NCBI GenBank assembly: GCA_028829895.1
Contig: CM054181.1
Coordinates: forward strand, 49,705,759 to 49,769,758
Length of the DNA stretch: 64,000 bases
Direction of reading: 5' to 3'
Origin: Sinotaia quadrata
Taxonomy: Eukaryota > Mollusca > Gastropoda > Architaenioglossa > Viviparidae
The translations under genes and the position numbers were made by a program. The notes under the pieces were generated by a model, which was not told the origin of the DNA, did not search any database, and was given only the letters and a program-made list of their open reading frames with translations. Positions 48,851 through 60,662 of this stretch are shown here, piece by piece (the stretch's first letter is position 1; the number at the start of each line of letters is the position of its first letter).

Positions 48851-50544
48851 CTTTCTATTCACCCTATATTAAGAAAATAGCAAGATAAAATTGTATATAA
48901 TGCTACTTTAACTGCACCTATAGCGGTTTAGATAATTCCGGAAATTGATCAATAAACAGAAAGGAATCAATTCACTTAACTGTAAAATTCGAATACCTAG
49001 TTATCATTTAAAACTTCATTTCTATTTTCAAATGTTAAACATGCGCCCTACAATTTAATTATAATAGATTGATTTTTTTTTTAAGAAAACAAAGAAACAA
49101 ACGAAATGCATGACTATATAAATTCAATAAATCTGGTAAGAAAATGAAGACATTGTTTTTTGTAATTTTAAAGAATAAAATCTCAAACAAAATTCTGTTA
49201 GGTTAATTAGGATATTTATTGATTTACGAGGTAAAGGGCGTTTCCATAGCAATAATGTTGTTCTTAAATGCAATTTTAGCAATAATGTATACTTAAATGC
49301 AATGTTAGCAATAATGTTGTACTTAAATGCAATTTTAGCAATAATATTGTATTTAATACAATTTTTGTAAATTTGCAATGCTGTACAATGCTACTGTTCC
49401 ATACCGTCATTTCTCCGCGCACTGTTACAATCATGAAATTACAGTCCTTCAGTGGTTACAATTGTGTACTCTTACTATCCTTAGAGCGCCGATCGTGATT
49501 TCTAGGCACCAGTCTAGTTTTCTAGGCATCTGTTTCAAGAACCTCACTCACAATAAAGAACAATGAAGTTTTTTTCCAACCGTTAAAACATGCGCCTCTG
49601 GTTACTTTTTTTTTTTTGACAACGCTTCGAGATCTGAATGAAAATCAAGCTTTATTAAAATTCCTAGTAGCAGAAGTTGTTGGAGAAGTAATAAGAGCAG
49701 CGAAATCCTAGCATATAACTCTATTTTGCCTTCATAGATCATGTTTACCTGGCTATTGTTTAAACACACCCAACACTTTTATACGTGAATAGTATACAGC
49801 AGCATTGTCCTACTGCAAAATTGGCCCGCGTAAATTTTTATTTTTGGCCCACGCTCATATGAAAATCACTTTTTAATTATGTTTTATAATTAATGTTGTT
49901 ATCGTGAATGACCCACGAGCTTTAAATATTTGGTTTATGTGACCCACGGGGGGTTAAATAAGTTGAACCACCCTCGTATATTCAATGTAAGTTCTCATTA
50001 TTTTAATTTTCTTGAGTTGCCACAAATATAACTAGAACACACGGCAAATTTGAATGTTAAAATTTTATATATATATACACACACACACACATCAGTTTCA
50101 ATCAACAAAACAATGCCTACAATGACGTCACAAGAGTATCAGATGCGGACAATCGAATATACGCATAATATTCCTAGGATTCAAATATTAATTGCGTGCG
50201 GAGTGTTGTTATACTGATTCTTCTATCCTGCTGTGCACGTTGTGTATTTCATCACCGAACCGGGGATTCGGTTTTTAAAAAAATACAGCACATATGCTAT
50301 TTTTAGTACCTGTACACCTTTTGCTCGGCGATGTCTCATAACAGCTGTTAACTCGGCAGGATAAAATACCCTTTGCGTCCGGACAAAACCTTCCGTCCGG
50401 CAACTAAGCCTTCTTATCGATTGACTAGAGAGTGACACTGAGAATACCTGCTTTTCAAACTGTGAAATCGATAAAAAAAAAAAATGAAAAACTGTTTACA
50501 AAAAGCTATTTCTGAAAGAGCGTGTTGAAGTTCCAGTTGGTCTG
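48851..50544. other. low-copy sequence with small repeats
   Basis: Three to four copies of an about 34-bp unit (TTAAATGCAATTTTAGCAAT) lie at 49245-49375. 49615 is a T-run, and 50073-50090 is a short CA tract. A possible hAT-like non-autonomous element is noted at 49800-49985. No gene is recognised. Confidence 0.45.
49800..49985. mobile_element. possible hAT-like MITE
   Basis: The segment has repeated GGCCCACG/GACCCACG phrases and ends in GTTGAACCACCCT. This recalls hAT terminal and subterminal sequence, but the opposite end and target duplication are unclear. Confidence 0.25.
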
Positions 50545-50915
50545 GACGGCATTGGCAAATGGCACTTTACAGCCGTGACTTCTCCGGTGTATTTTATTCT
50601 CAGATTGGCATTTGGATTTCAAGTACTCAGCACGGATATTAAATTCACATAGCACATCTGTTAAACTGCTTCTCTGGTCAGTCAGAATGTGGTGCTATCG
50701 CTGGGGGAGGAGGGTCACCAGGTCAGTTTAGTTCGTAAATTTAAGAATAATTTCTGTTCAATATCTAGATTTTAATCCGACCACCCGTAATTATCGGCCC
50801 TCAAAATAAAACGGAGTCACTGAACCAGTTAACTTGAAGTTATCACAGGACCAGCAAAAAATGTGAATGCTGTGAATAGTGCTGTGAAAGCTGCAAAAAA
50901 CAAGAGATCTGTTAT
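50545..50915. repeat. paralogous segment, copy 2
   Basis: Copy of 48189-48550. It ends with only a handful of the 9-bp phrases (GTGAATGCT, GTGAAAGCT at 50862-50900) that form a long array after copy 1. Confidence 0.72.
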
Positions 50916-50937
50916 GTTCACCGTGAGTTCAGTGAAT

Positions 50938-51452
50938 GAAAGGGCAGTCCTGTACAACGTTATAGTAAAGGGCAGTCCTGTACAACGTTATAGTAAAGGG
51001 CAGTCCTGTACAACGTTATAGTAAAGGGCAGAGTCCCGTACAACGTTATAGTAAAGGGCAGTCCTATACAACGTTATAGTAAAGGGCAGTCCTGTACAAC
51101 GTTATAGTAAAGGGCAGTCCTGTACAACGTTATAGTAAAGGGCAGAGTCCCGTACAACGTTATAGTAAAGGGCAGAGTCCTGTACAACGTTATAGTAAAG
51201 GGCAGTCCTGTACATCGTTATAGTAAAGGGCAGTCCTGTACATCGTTATAGTAAAGGGCAGTCCTGTACAACGTTATAGTAAAGGGCAGTCCTGTACAAC
51301 GTTATAGTAAAGGGCAGTCCTGTACAACGTTATAGTAAAGGGCAGTCCTGTACATCGTTATAGTAAAGGGCAGTCCTGTACAACGTTATAGTAAAGGGCA
51401 GTCCTGTACAACGTTATAGTAAAGGGCAGTCCTGTACATCGTTATAGTAAAG
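50938..51452. repeat. 28-bp tandem array, 18 copies
   Basis: The unit is GGGCAGTCCTGTACAACGTT plus ATAGTAAA. Variants include a 2-bp longer GAGTCC form and ACATCG instead of ACAACG. Otherwise it is highly homogeneous. Confidence 0.97.
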
Positions 51453-51670
51453 ATAATACCGAAAGCAACAGTGGAGCTGATAATTTCAAAATTCAACTAC
51501 TGCTTCATAAAACGTGAAGAAATGAATACATGCCAATCAACATTACAACGAATGAAATCTAGACTTGGAAATATTTGTATTTTTAACTTTTAGATTTTAG
51601 AGATGAACACACTAATTCTTATGTTGCTTTAACAGTCTTTATATTATCAGATACAGCCTACCACTTAGTT

Positions 51671-51738
51671 ATGATATTAAGACAGAAAGTACAAGAAAAT
51701 ATCTATGATATTAAGACAAAAAGTACAAGAAAATATCT
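51671..51738. repeat. 34-bp tandem duplication
   Basis: Two copies of ATGATATTAAGACARAAAGT followed by ACAAGAAAATATCT. Confidence 0.92.
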
Positions 51739-51952
51739 ATACATATAGTTTTCCAATTCAAATTGTTTGTATCCGTCTGTGTGAAACACCACGTGTGGGT
51801 TTTTTGGTACGAGCCAGCTAAAGCGTCCTTGACCTCTGAGCACTTAATTATATTTTATCATTAAATGAGGCGTTCGATTAAGGACATCAGACAACTTGTA
51901 TTTTCTTTTAATCTCCTGAACACCTTTCTGCTCCATAATATCTCATAACAGC

Positions 51953-52212
51953 GAATTATGCTTCAAGACGAAGCAGCGAATATAACGCTACAAGACAAAT
52001 CAGCAAATTATGCTACAAGACAAAACAGCGAATAAAACGCTACAAGACAAAACAGCGAATATAACGCTACAAGACAAAACATCGAAGTACTCTACAAGAC
52101 AAAAAAGCGAAAATAACTCTACTGGACAGGGTAGAGAATTACGCTACAGGACTAAACAGCGAATTACACTACAAGTCAAAACAGCGAAGTATGCAATAAG
52201 ACAAAACAACTG
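51953..52212. repeat. 27-bp tandem array, about 9 copies, variable
   Basis: The units contain CTACAAGACAAAACAGCGAA and TATAACG. A 74-codon forward frame is only the repeat. Confidence 0.92.
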
Positions 52213-52344
52213 CTCTTCCGGTTTGTATGCATGATATTACCTTAGGTAATCAGGTCACGTTTGTCAATTTATTCATATGAAAATAAATTGTGTACCGTTT
52301 GCATATTTTAAGCAGACCACGTCTTACGCCATTTGCCTGAAAAT

Positions 52345-52680
52345 ACTTAGAAATCTTAGTTGCAGGGAAATATTAATAAATAGATCTTACAGGGAAATAT
52401 TAATAAAGAGATCTTAGTTGAGAAAAATATTAATAAAGAGATCTTAGTTGAGGAAAATATTAATAAAGAGATCTTACAGGGAAATATTAATAAAGAGATC
52501 TTAGTTACAGGGAAATATTAATAAAGAGATCTGAGTTGAGGAAAATATTAATAAAGAGATCTTACAGGGAAATATTAATAAAGAGATCTTACAGGGAAAT
52601 ATTAATAAAGAGATCTTAGTTACAGGGAAATATTAATAAAGAGAGCTTAGTTGCAGGGAAATATTAATAAAGAGAGCTTA
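52345..52680. repeat. 27/31-bp tandem array, about 12 copies
   Basis: The unit is GGGAAATATTAATAAAGAGA plus TCTTA, with an optional GTTAC or GTTGAG. Confidence 0.96.
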
Positions 52681-53146
52681 ATTAAAGTGAGGCACTAATA
52701 AAATGAAGATACATAGAGACCTTAATTAAAATGAAGGTTTACTAAAATTAAAATACTTAAGGACCTTAATTAAAGTGAAGGATTAATAAAATGAAAATAC
52801 GTAGAGACCTTAATTAAAGTGAAGGATTAATAAAATGAAAATATTTGGAGACCTTAATTATAGTGAAGGATTAATAAAATGAAAATATTTGGAGACCTTA
52901 ATTAAAGTGTAGAACCAATAAAATGAAAATATTTGGAGACTTTAATTAAAGCGTAGAACCAATAAAATGAAAATATTTGGAGACCTTGATTAAAGTCTAG
53001 AACTAATAGAAAGAAACTATTTAGAGGTGTTAATTAAAGTGAAGGATTAATAAAATCAAACATATTTAGAGACCTTAATTAAAGTACAGAACTGATAAAA
53101 TGAAAATACATAGAGACCTTAATTAAAGTGAAGGATTAATAAAATG
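52681..53146. repeat. 44-bp tandem array, about 11 copies
   Basis: The unit contains ACCTTAATTAAAGTGAAGGA and TTAATAAAATGAAAATA. It adjoins the previous array without a gap. Confidence 0.95.
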
Positions 53147-53544
53147 CCCAGTGATAGTGATAGTACTAGTTATTTATTGTTGATGTTGTAGCAGTTGCCA
53201 AAGTAGCAGTATACAGTTATTTTCATTATGCAATAACAGCCTATATCCTTTGTCAAAAATCACAAACTGCGATAGATGTATGCTAATGATACTGAACTGT
53301 ACAAGTCAAGAACTCACGTATGGCGGAAGCCAAGATGCAAACTTTAAAACAAAACTATTAATCAAATAATTAAAAGCTGATATCTAAAATGTGTTGGACA
53401 TTAAATATTCATCTTCACAGACAATCAGACAACGAGCTTCAAAAGTGGCGGGCTCTAGTTGTTCACTTATACACATACAAATTTAATGTAGTAAAAGAAA
53501 GGTTTCGATGTTTGGTTGTTTGTATGGCTTTCTTTTCTTTTTAA
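53147..53544. other. low-copy sequence
   Basis: Nothing recognised. Confidence 0.4.
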
Positions 53545-54145
53545 ATAAAAACACAGCTTATTTATATTTTCCGCAATGATCCGGGGTCAGTTTACGTTAT
53601 CTTTTCATCAAAACACAGTTTGTTTACTTTTTCCGAAATTAACCGGAAGCTGTTTACGTATATCTTATTAATCAAAACGCGATTTTGTTTACTTTTTCTG
53701 CATTGACCCGGGGGGTGGGGGTGGGGGAAGCAGTTTATGTATATAATTTTAATCTAAGCACAGTTTGTTTTCTTTCTCCCAGAAGCAGTGTACATTTATC
53801 GTTTTAGTCAAAATAGAATTTGTTTATTTTCTCATAGGAATAGTTTACAGATATCCTTCTTGTCAAAATAGTTATTTTCTCATGGGAGTAGTTTACATAA
53901 TTATCCTTTTAGTCAAAATACAGCTTGTTTATTTCCTTCACATTGACTTGAGAGTGATTTGCATTTTTTTTTTTAGTCTAAATACAATTTATCTATTTTC
54001 TCCACGTTGATCTGAAAATAGTTTACATATATCTTTTTAGTCAGAAAACATTTTGTTTAGTTTCTCCATAATGGGTGAGGTTTACATATATCGTTTTAGT
54101 CAAAGCACAGTGTGTTTATTTTCTTTACAGTGAAGCAGGTTAAGT
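53545..54145. repeat. about 65-bp decayed tandem array
   Basis: Eight to nine units contain CACAGTTTGTTTACTTTTTC, a CATTGACCCGGGG-type phrase and GTTTACATATATC TTTTAGTC in variable form. One unit holds a G-rich insert at 53709-53727. Confidence 0.85.
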
Positions 54146-54651
54146 TTACATCTGTTACGTACTGCTGAAACTGCAAGTACATGCCTTCGTTGAAGGGAAA
54201 AAAAACGACAAGAAAGAAAATATCCACATCCAACCAATTACAATTTGCAAATCTACCTAGGGTGGCTGGTTTGACTGGGGTGGTTTGGGTGGCTGATCCC
54301 AACTTCTGTCTGTGTGCCGTTTCAATTAACACTACACATCATATAATTCAAACATAGCCGATTACGGCGACTGATTTTCATTTTTTGTAAAAGCAGAGTT
54401 CATATGTAACAAGCACTGTTCATGACTACACTATGTCTCCCGTCACTGCCAATTCATTTTGTTTGGTGTACCCATGGCAAGTCGACCATCTCCAAAAGCA
54501 CAACAAAAGAACTATTGACGTTTAAAAAGGAAGCTTGAATATTTCAATAAATATTTTGATGGAGAGCCGCTTGCAATGTAAATATTTAAGTTGTTCTGCT
54601 TCATATTACATTCGAGAGGAATGATGCGTTGAGAAAATAATAAAACACATG
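54146..54651. other. low-copy sequence
   Basis: No gene recognised. Confidence 0.4.
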
Positions 54652-54760
54652 TTAAAGCATGCTCTATTGTGAAGTCTTTGAATTTACTATTTATTTTATT
54701 TTAAAGCATGATCTATTGTGAGCTCTTAGTACTGACTATTACTTTCATTTTATTTTGCTA
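54652..54760. repeat. about 54-bp duplication
   Basis: Two diverged copies of AAAGCATGATCTATTGTGA followed by TATTTTATTTT. Confidence 0.8.
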
Positions 54761-54989
54761 AGTAGAAACTTTGCCTATCATTCAGTGAACAAGGGCTGAA
54801 AACTTAACAGCTGTGGCCGATGCTATCGACTGTCTTGACGTTGTTTATTTTTCTTACCCTCCCCACTCCCACACCCACCTCACTCTTATGGTGCACGCTT
54901 ATCGCCATCTCATCCTTTCAGTACTGCTCGCCCACCGAAATCTCCACCCCACTAGCATGCGTTTAAGTGCAGGCTAAACCACATCAATA

Positions 54990-55242
54990 GTTAAAGGAAC
55001 ATTTAATTTGCGATATGACTTGGTAGATGTAGTTAAAGGACTATTTAATTTGCGATATGACTTGGTAGATGTAGTTAAAGGAACATTTAATTTGCGATAT
55101 GACTTGGTAGATGTAGTTAAAAGAACATTTAATTTGCGATATGACTTGGTAGATGTAGTTAAAGGAACATTTAATTTGCGATATGACTTGGTAGATGTAG
55201 TTAAAGGAATATTTAATTTGCGATATGACTTGGTAGATGTAG
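54990..55242. repeat. 42-bp tandem array, 6 copies
   Basis: The unit contains TAAAGGAACATTTAATTTGC and GATATGACTTGGTAGATGTA. The copies are nearly identical. It is open in frames on both strands because the unit is 3n. Confidence 0.96.
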
Positions 55243-55298
55243 AAATGCTCTCGATATGCACACACAAAAACAACACTAAATCAAGATTTCACGTTTTT

Positions 55299-55343
55299 AA
55301 TGTGTGTGTGTGTGTGTGTGTATGTGTGTGTGTGTATGTGTGT

Positions 55344-55408
<65 letters not shown>
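55299..55408. repeat. (TG)n microsatellite
   Basis: About 54 TG units with TATG interruptions. Confidence 0.97.
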
Positions 55409-55409
<1 letters not shown>

Positions 55410-55785
55410 AAAAAGTGTTTTAAAACTAATGCATACAGAATAAAGCCAACCCTAAACGCTAATAATATTTACTTATAAATAAAAGCATTAAAATCAATAA
55501 ATAAAATTTTTAAAATGCACCTAACAAAATAAAAGCTTTAGAAATGCAATGCCAGTGACAAAAGTCAGCTCCCCACCGCTATAAAATCTGCCGCTTTGTG
55601 TGAAACAGACCTAGCGTCTGATGAGGTCAGGATCTAAACAGATCACGCGTCTGAACAGGCCAACGTCAAGTTGTCAGTCAGGAAGCATAGTGTGAACAGC
55701 GAGATCTCAACAAACAGGCAGATAAATTAATGGACCAAGAACAGTGCATTTATTGGAATAAACTATTTTAAAGTCTAATTCTGAG
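55409..55785. other. low-copy sequence
   Basis: Nothing recognised. Confidence 0.4.
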
Positions 55786-56113
55786 CATATCACAGGAAAA
55801 TCCAGAAACAGATTACATTGTTCTCCAGCACAGTACAGAAGTGCATAATACAGAAGTTGCAATGACACAGCCTACGTGGGCATGTGTGTGTCTGTGTGTC
55901 TGTGTTATTAAATAGTAGTGATTTTTAAATCGCAAATCAATAAATGTACACTGAGTTCTTGCCGTGCTGATATGCATTAAAGTCAAATGGGTGCAGTACA
56001 ATTGCATTTAAAACTCCTCTCACATATCACAAGACTTTCCAGAAAGAGATTACATTGTTCTCCAGCACAGTACAGAAGTGCGTAATGCAGAAGTTGCAAT
56101 GACAGCCTACGTG
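55786..56113. repeat. 144-bp module (copy 2) framed by about 92-bp direct repeats
   Basis: 55786-55878 and 56023-56113 are near-identical direct repeats (shared ATTACATTGTTCTCCAGCAC and CAGAAGTTGCAATGACA). Exactly between them, 55879-56022, lies the same 144-bp module as at 34914-35057. Confidence 0.88.
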
Positions 56114-56440
56114 AAATTTTGACGTCACTACAGATTTTTTTTTTTTGGTCCATGCACTTATTTATACTCACGCAAGCAAGCGGATTTTCCTTGTACGTGA
56201 CCCTCTGTTGTAAGCTGATGCCTTCACACTTTCACATTTATCGGCATTTATTGACGTGTTCTGAGACGAGCTCCTCGGTTCCAATAATGAAAGAGGCGTG
56301 GCCCCGATTCGACATTAATAAAGTATTTCCTGTAAATATACTAAACACGAAAGACTCCACAATGCCGCATGCATCAATGAAACGACCGGTTAAAATAAAA
56401 AACGAAAAGGAAAGAAAAGAAAAGAAAAAAGGAAATGTTC

Positions 56441-56441
<1 letters not shown>
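56114..56441. other. low-copy sequence
   Basis: A T-run lies near 56136. No gene. Confidence 0.4.

Positions 56442-56505
<64 letters not shown>
56442..56505. repeat. (AC)n microsatellite
   Basis: About 32 AC units. Confidence 0.97.
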
Positions 56506-56506
<1 letters not shown>

Positions 56507-58002
56507 GCAAATCTTCGAACATAATTTCCTGATTGAAAGTACAAAAAAAACACGTTAGAGATCAATTAAGTGTAACAACGTATACACACAAGCATTGTAA
56601 TTGTATATGCGTATTTGCACATGCGTTAGCACGTATGTTTCTGTAGTATCTAAATATAACTTGGGAAACTATGCACGTACTACTTCTGCAGTCCTTGACC
56701 TCGCCTGTAAATAGCAAAGTGGCGCTTGCAGCACATCATGTGTCCAGTTTGAGGGGTGGGGTGGGGTAGGGACTGCAGCAGTAGCCTTGGTCGACACAGA
56801 CTGGTTATACGGATTAAATATGCATGCTGAGTTGTACTACTACAGGACGCCTGACAGTGGAGCAAAATATTTGGCTGTTTCCAAGTTTGTTTAGTAATTT
56901 TCTGTCATAGAGACCCCACCCTCTTCCATTAATCTGTCATTATCGGATTGAGTTCACAAGTGGTAGTCTCGGACTGCTTCTCCATACTTTGTGGAGTCAT
57001 CCAATGTTTTGGTATGAGTATGAGTTGGTTCATTAACAGTAATATGCTGCCTGACTTTTAAGATGTCCTCCAATAGAGACATTATTTTGGCAATTTATAT
57101 TTTTCAAGTGATTTAAAAATTGCATATAAGATATACAATCCAGAAGTCGTTTTATTTCTAAGGTTATGTCAGTAAATTGTCGTTAATGTGATAGAGAGTC
57201 CGCTAGAAAAACATTATTGTCATTGTTTCACACTGCCTGCAGTGAAACGGTTAAATCGAAAATGTTATCGTTACAAAATGTACAATGTTTATTTAGCCTA
57301 GTTTAATATGAAACCGTTTTTAAAATGGTCATAAAAACTATTTCTATATACGTGTGTCATTAACATTTTCCAAGATAACACAGGATGAGGAGTTGGAAGT
57401 GGGTTGTTTGAGATTATATTTATAAATATGCGTACTCAGCATTAGATTTAAGGGACGATTTTACGAGATGATAAAATAGTTAGAGTTTGTCAGAATAAAT
57501 GCAGTGTTCTTAGTCCTTTAATTTCTCTGCCTGAGTATAACACTCTTGCTGTCTCTTCAGGGAAGTACTTAAGGCCTGATGCATGTCTTATCAGAGGCAA
57601 ACTGGATATCTGATCAAACGATAGCTTGATTCATACCATGGCTACATTTAATAAATGACAAAGGCGAGATTACGTGATCTCACCAGATGCAACATATAAC
57701 GTCACCAACGGGAAACTTGATACAGGTCTGGGGTGGATGTCATGTCCTGTCAGAGGGGTAACGAGATGTGTAAGGTTCGTGACGTTATCCGAACATGTTT
57801 ATCAGGATCACCTCTGCCGGCACCACCTACAGCAACATCTTTCTCTTTTGTTTTTTAAATTAATGACGTCATCCCAGTTTGAAATTACAAAATGAAAAGT
57901 CAGGAAATAGGTTATCACCACCATAGTATACAATATATTCATCAGAGTGGTACATTTTTCGTAACAATACGACATATCGGTGCCAAAGAAAAAGGTCACC
58001 AA
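56506..58002. other. low-copy sequence, no gene recognised
   Basis: About 1.5 kb free of arrays. A G-rich GGGGTGGGGTGGGG-type run lies near 56753-56770. Open frames up to 73 codons lack motifs. Confidence 0.45.
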
Positions 58003-58030
58003 CTAAATTAATTAATTAATTAAATTAATA
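58003..58030. repeat. (AATT)n
   Basis: Short AATTAATTAATTAATT run. Confidence 0.9.
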
Positions 58031-58309
58031 AACGGATTTTCTAAAATGAAAGTGGGAAGTTTACGAAAGAGGAACAGCACTTTAATGTATTAATTACGCT
58101 ATCACATTAAGACATTCACATTATCTCTAGGACATTTCCGGAGACGAGTCCAAGGACAACTTTCCTTCAGTAGAAGTAGAGAGATTTCTGGATGGTGTGT
58201 TCAGAAAGGCTTAGCAGATGCCCTGGATTCAGATACTATAATTATAAAGATGACAATTCAAGTTTCTAGTAAGAGAAATATTTTAATTTTACGTACACAC
58301 TTCTAGCGA

Positions 58310-58443
58310 TATCACAAACATATACAGAAGTTTATCTAGTGATAACACAGAAACATATACGGCAGCTTATCTAGGGATAACACAGAAACATATACAGCAG
58401 TTTATCTAGTGATAACATAGAAACATATACAACAGTTTACCTG
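58310..58443. repeat. 36-bp tandem repeat, about 3.5 copies
   Basis: The unit contains TATCTAGTGATAACACAGAA and ACATATACAGCAGTT. Confidence 0.94.
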
Positions 58444-58852
58444 CTGTCTTGTTTTCAGAACAGAATAATCATAATTAAAATATCATACATCTTCTTAGCA
58501 CATATAATTAATAATCTTATCTTTTTGCAATGACCAGAAACGAATGCATTTATAAATAGCCTGCTTACACACTATCAGTGCTGGTGGTTTTGTGTCGTGA
58601 AAATTAATAATAGATCATAAATTGTAAAATGTCGAAAATAACCACATCCCTGATAATACGAATAGCATTTTGTGTTCCACAGCTGACATTATATTAAAGG
58701 ACGATCATTAAAAAATTAAAATCTTCCCGAAAGCTTCCAGAAGGTTCTTTCCCGACATACTCCTGATAACCATGACGACAATCGAAAGTAACACTTCATA
58801 AATTTTTGTAAGGAAAGCACCGTCCAGTAAGTAGGATCCCAAACTACGAGCT
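58444..58852. other. low-copy sequence
   Basis: Nothing recognised. Confidence 0.4.
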
Positions 58853-59103
58853 ATTTGTTTTATTGTGTGTCCTAACTACTTGCCCTCTATTTTATTGTGT
58901 GTCCTAACTACTTGCCCTCTATTTTATTGTGTCCTAACTACTTGCTCTCTATTTTATTGTGTCCTAACTACTTGCTCTCTATTTTATTGTGTCCTAACTA
59001 CTTGCTCTCTATTTTATTGTGTGTCCTAACTACTTGCTCTCTATTTTATTGTGTCCTTACCACTTGCCCTCTATTTTATTGTGTGTCCTAACTACTTGCC
59101 CTT
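58853..59103. repeat. 30/32-bp tandem array, 8 copies
   Basis: The unit is GTGTCCTAACTACTTGCTCT plus CTATTTTATT. Some copies have an extra GT. Confidence 0.96.
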
Positions 59104-59599
59104 CTAGAAACACCGTCGGGAAAGCTGATAGCTTCTTACTATCATCGACAGAGTGGTTTCTTATGTCGACTGCGCCTAAAGGTTACCTGTCGGATATACA
59201 GGACAACGGGCAATCCATATCTGTACAGGGCTGAGGATCACGGACGTATTTCGACAACGATTGGTTGACGTCACCACGACTTGAGTGAGTTGCAGATTCA
59301 AATGTGAGACATTTCTTTTCTCTAGAAGGGAGAAAACGGTTAAATGGGGGTGGGATGTTATTAACAAAGTATAAGTTTGGTCTCGACTTTGAGTGAAATC
59401 AACTTGTATTTGTGCATATCTTCAATTAATACAGGCCACTGTACAATCAATACTGAAGTCTCCAGTGAACTGAAAGCAAATCGCTTGTATACATTTTGAC
59501 AGTTGCAGAGAATACCGGCTAAATAATTTTTCTTTATCGTTCAAATCTTTAAATGCAGTGAGTCTAGCACTCTAGCTGTAACAGAATGTGCTCTCGATC
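59104..59599. other. low-copy sequence
   Basis: Nothing recognised. Confidence 0.4.
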
Positions 59600-59850
59600 A
59601 TAAGAATAAAAAACAGGTAGTAAAAGAACTTTAGAGAACATGCTGTCATTGACAAGGATAAATAACGGGTAATAAAAAATACTTTACACAACATGGCTGT
59701 CATTGACAAGGATAAATAACGGGTAATAAAAAATACTTTACACAACATGGCTGTCATTGACAAGGAAAAATAACGGGTAATAAAAAATACTTTACACAAC
59801 ATGGCTGTCATTGACAAGGATAAATAACATGTAGTACAAAAACTATACAT
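59600..59850. repeat. 54-bp tandem array, about 4 copies
   Basis: The unit contains ATGGCTGTCATTGACAAGGA and TAATAAAAAATACTTTACAC. The two inner units are identical or nearly so. Confidence 0.96.
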
Positions 59851-59991
59851 GCGCATTTCTTAAATTACACAACTAACAAGAACAAAAATAAGCCACTAAA
59901 TTGTCCCCAGAAATTACTCATGTTCGGTTTATAGCTAAGCTGCTGATAATTAGTAGTTAATTAACAACCCGAAAGTGTGATTCTCTGTACA

Positions 59992-60200
59992 GCTGTGAAA
60001 GGTTTTCCAGTATTAAACTGGCTTTGCAATCTGACATGTTTTCCATTATAAACAGGCTTTGCAATCTGTAAAACGTTTTCCAATATAAACAGGCTCCGCA
60101 ATCTGCGAAATGTTTTCCAGTACTAAACTGGCTTTGGAGACTATGAAACCAGTCCCAGCTTTATGGCTGTAAAACCTCTCCCAGTATACAACTGGTTCTA
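59992..60200. repeat. about 45-bp decayed tandem repeat, 4-5 copies
   Basis: The units contain GTTTTCCAGTATTAAACTGG and CTTTGCAATCTG. Confidence 0.85.
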
Positions 60201-60439
60201 GATGTTATGGCCTGCGCTGATTTTTGCACTAACAAAACCAAGTTCACCTAGCACTGCAAAATAATATTCTATTCACTTTTTAAAAATACAATTTAGCTTA
60301 ACGAGCATGATAAACATGAATTCGTTTATAGACAGCTTTCTAGCCAATTTCTTTCTGAAAGTAAATGAAGTTTCTGGGAATGACTGAAATTAATTATTTC
60401 TGAAATGAATAAATTATTAAAATGAATGAATGAATTACT

Positions 60440-60662
60440 ACAATGACTGCAATGAATGTGTGGCTGAAATGACTGCAATGAATGTGTGGCTGAAATGACT
60501 GCAATGAATATGTGGCTGAAATGACTGCAATGAATGTGTGGCTGAAATGATTGCAATGAATGTGTGGCTGAAATGACTACAATGAATGTGTGGCTAAAAT
60601 GACTGCAATGAATGTGTGCCTACAATGACTGCAATGAATGTGTGGCTAAAATGATTGAAGAG
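60440..60662. repeat. 26-bp tandem array, about 8.5 copies
   Basis: The unit is ATGACTGCAATGAATGTGTG plus GCTGAA. Confidence 0.96.

Noticed and set aside
48630..48872. Coiled-coil-like 80-codon frame (DVKEVKDV repeats)
   Set aside because: The 9-bp minisatellite gives a three-residue repeat. No flanking coding sequence.
55008..55478. 156-codon forward frame with LRYDLVDVVKG repeats and CVCV run
   Set aside because: 42-bp array plus TG microsatellite. No start context or non-repeat domain.
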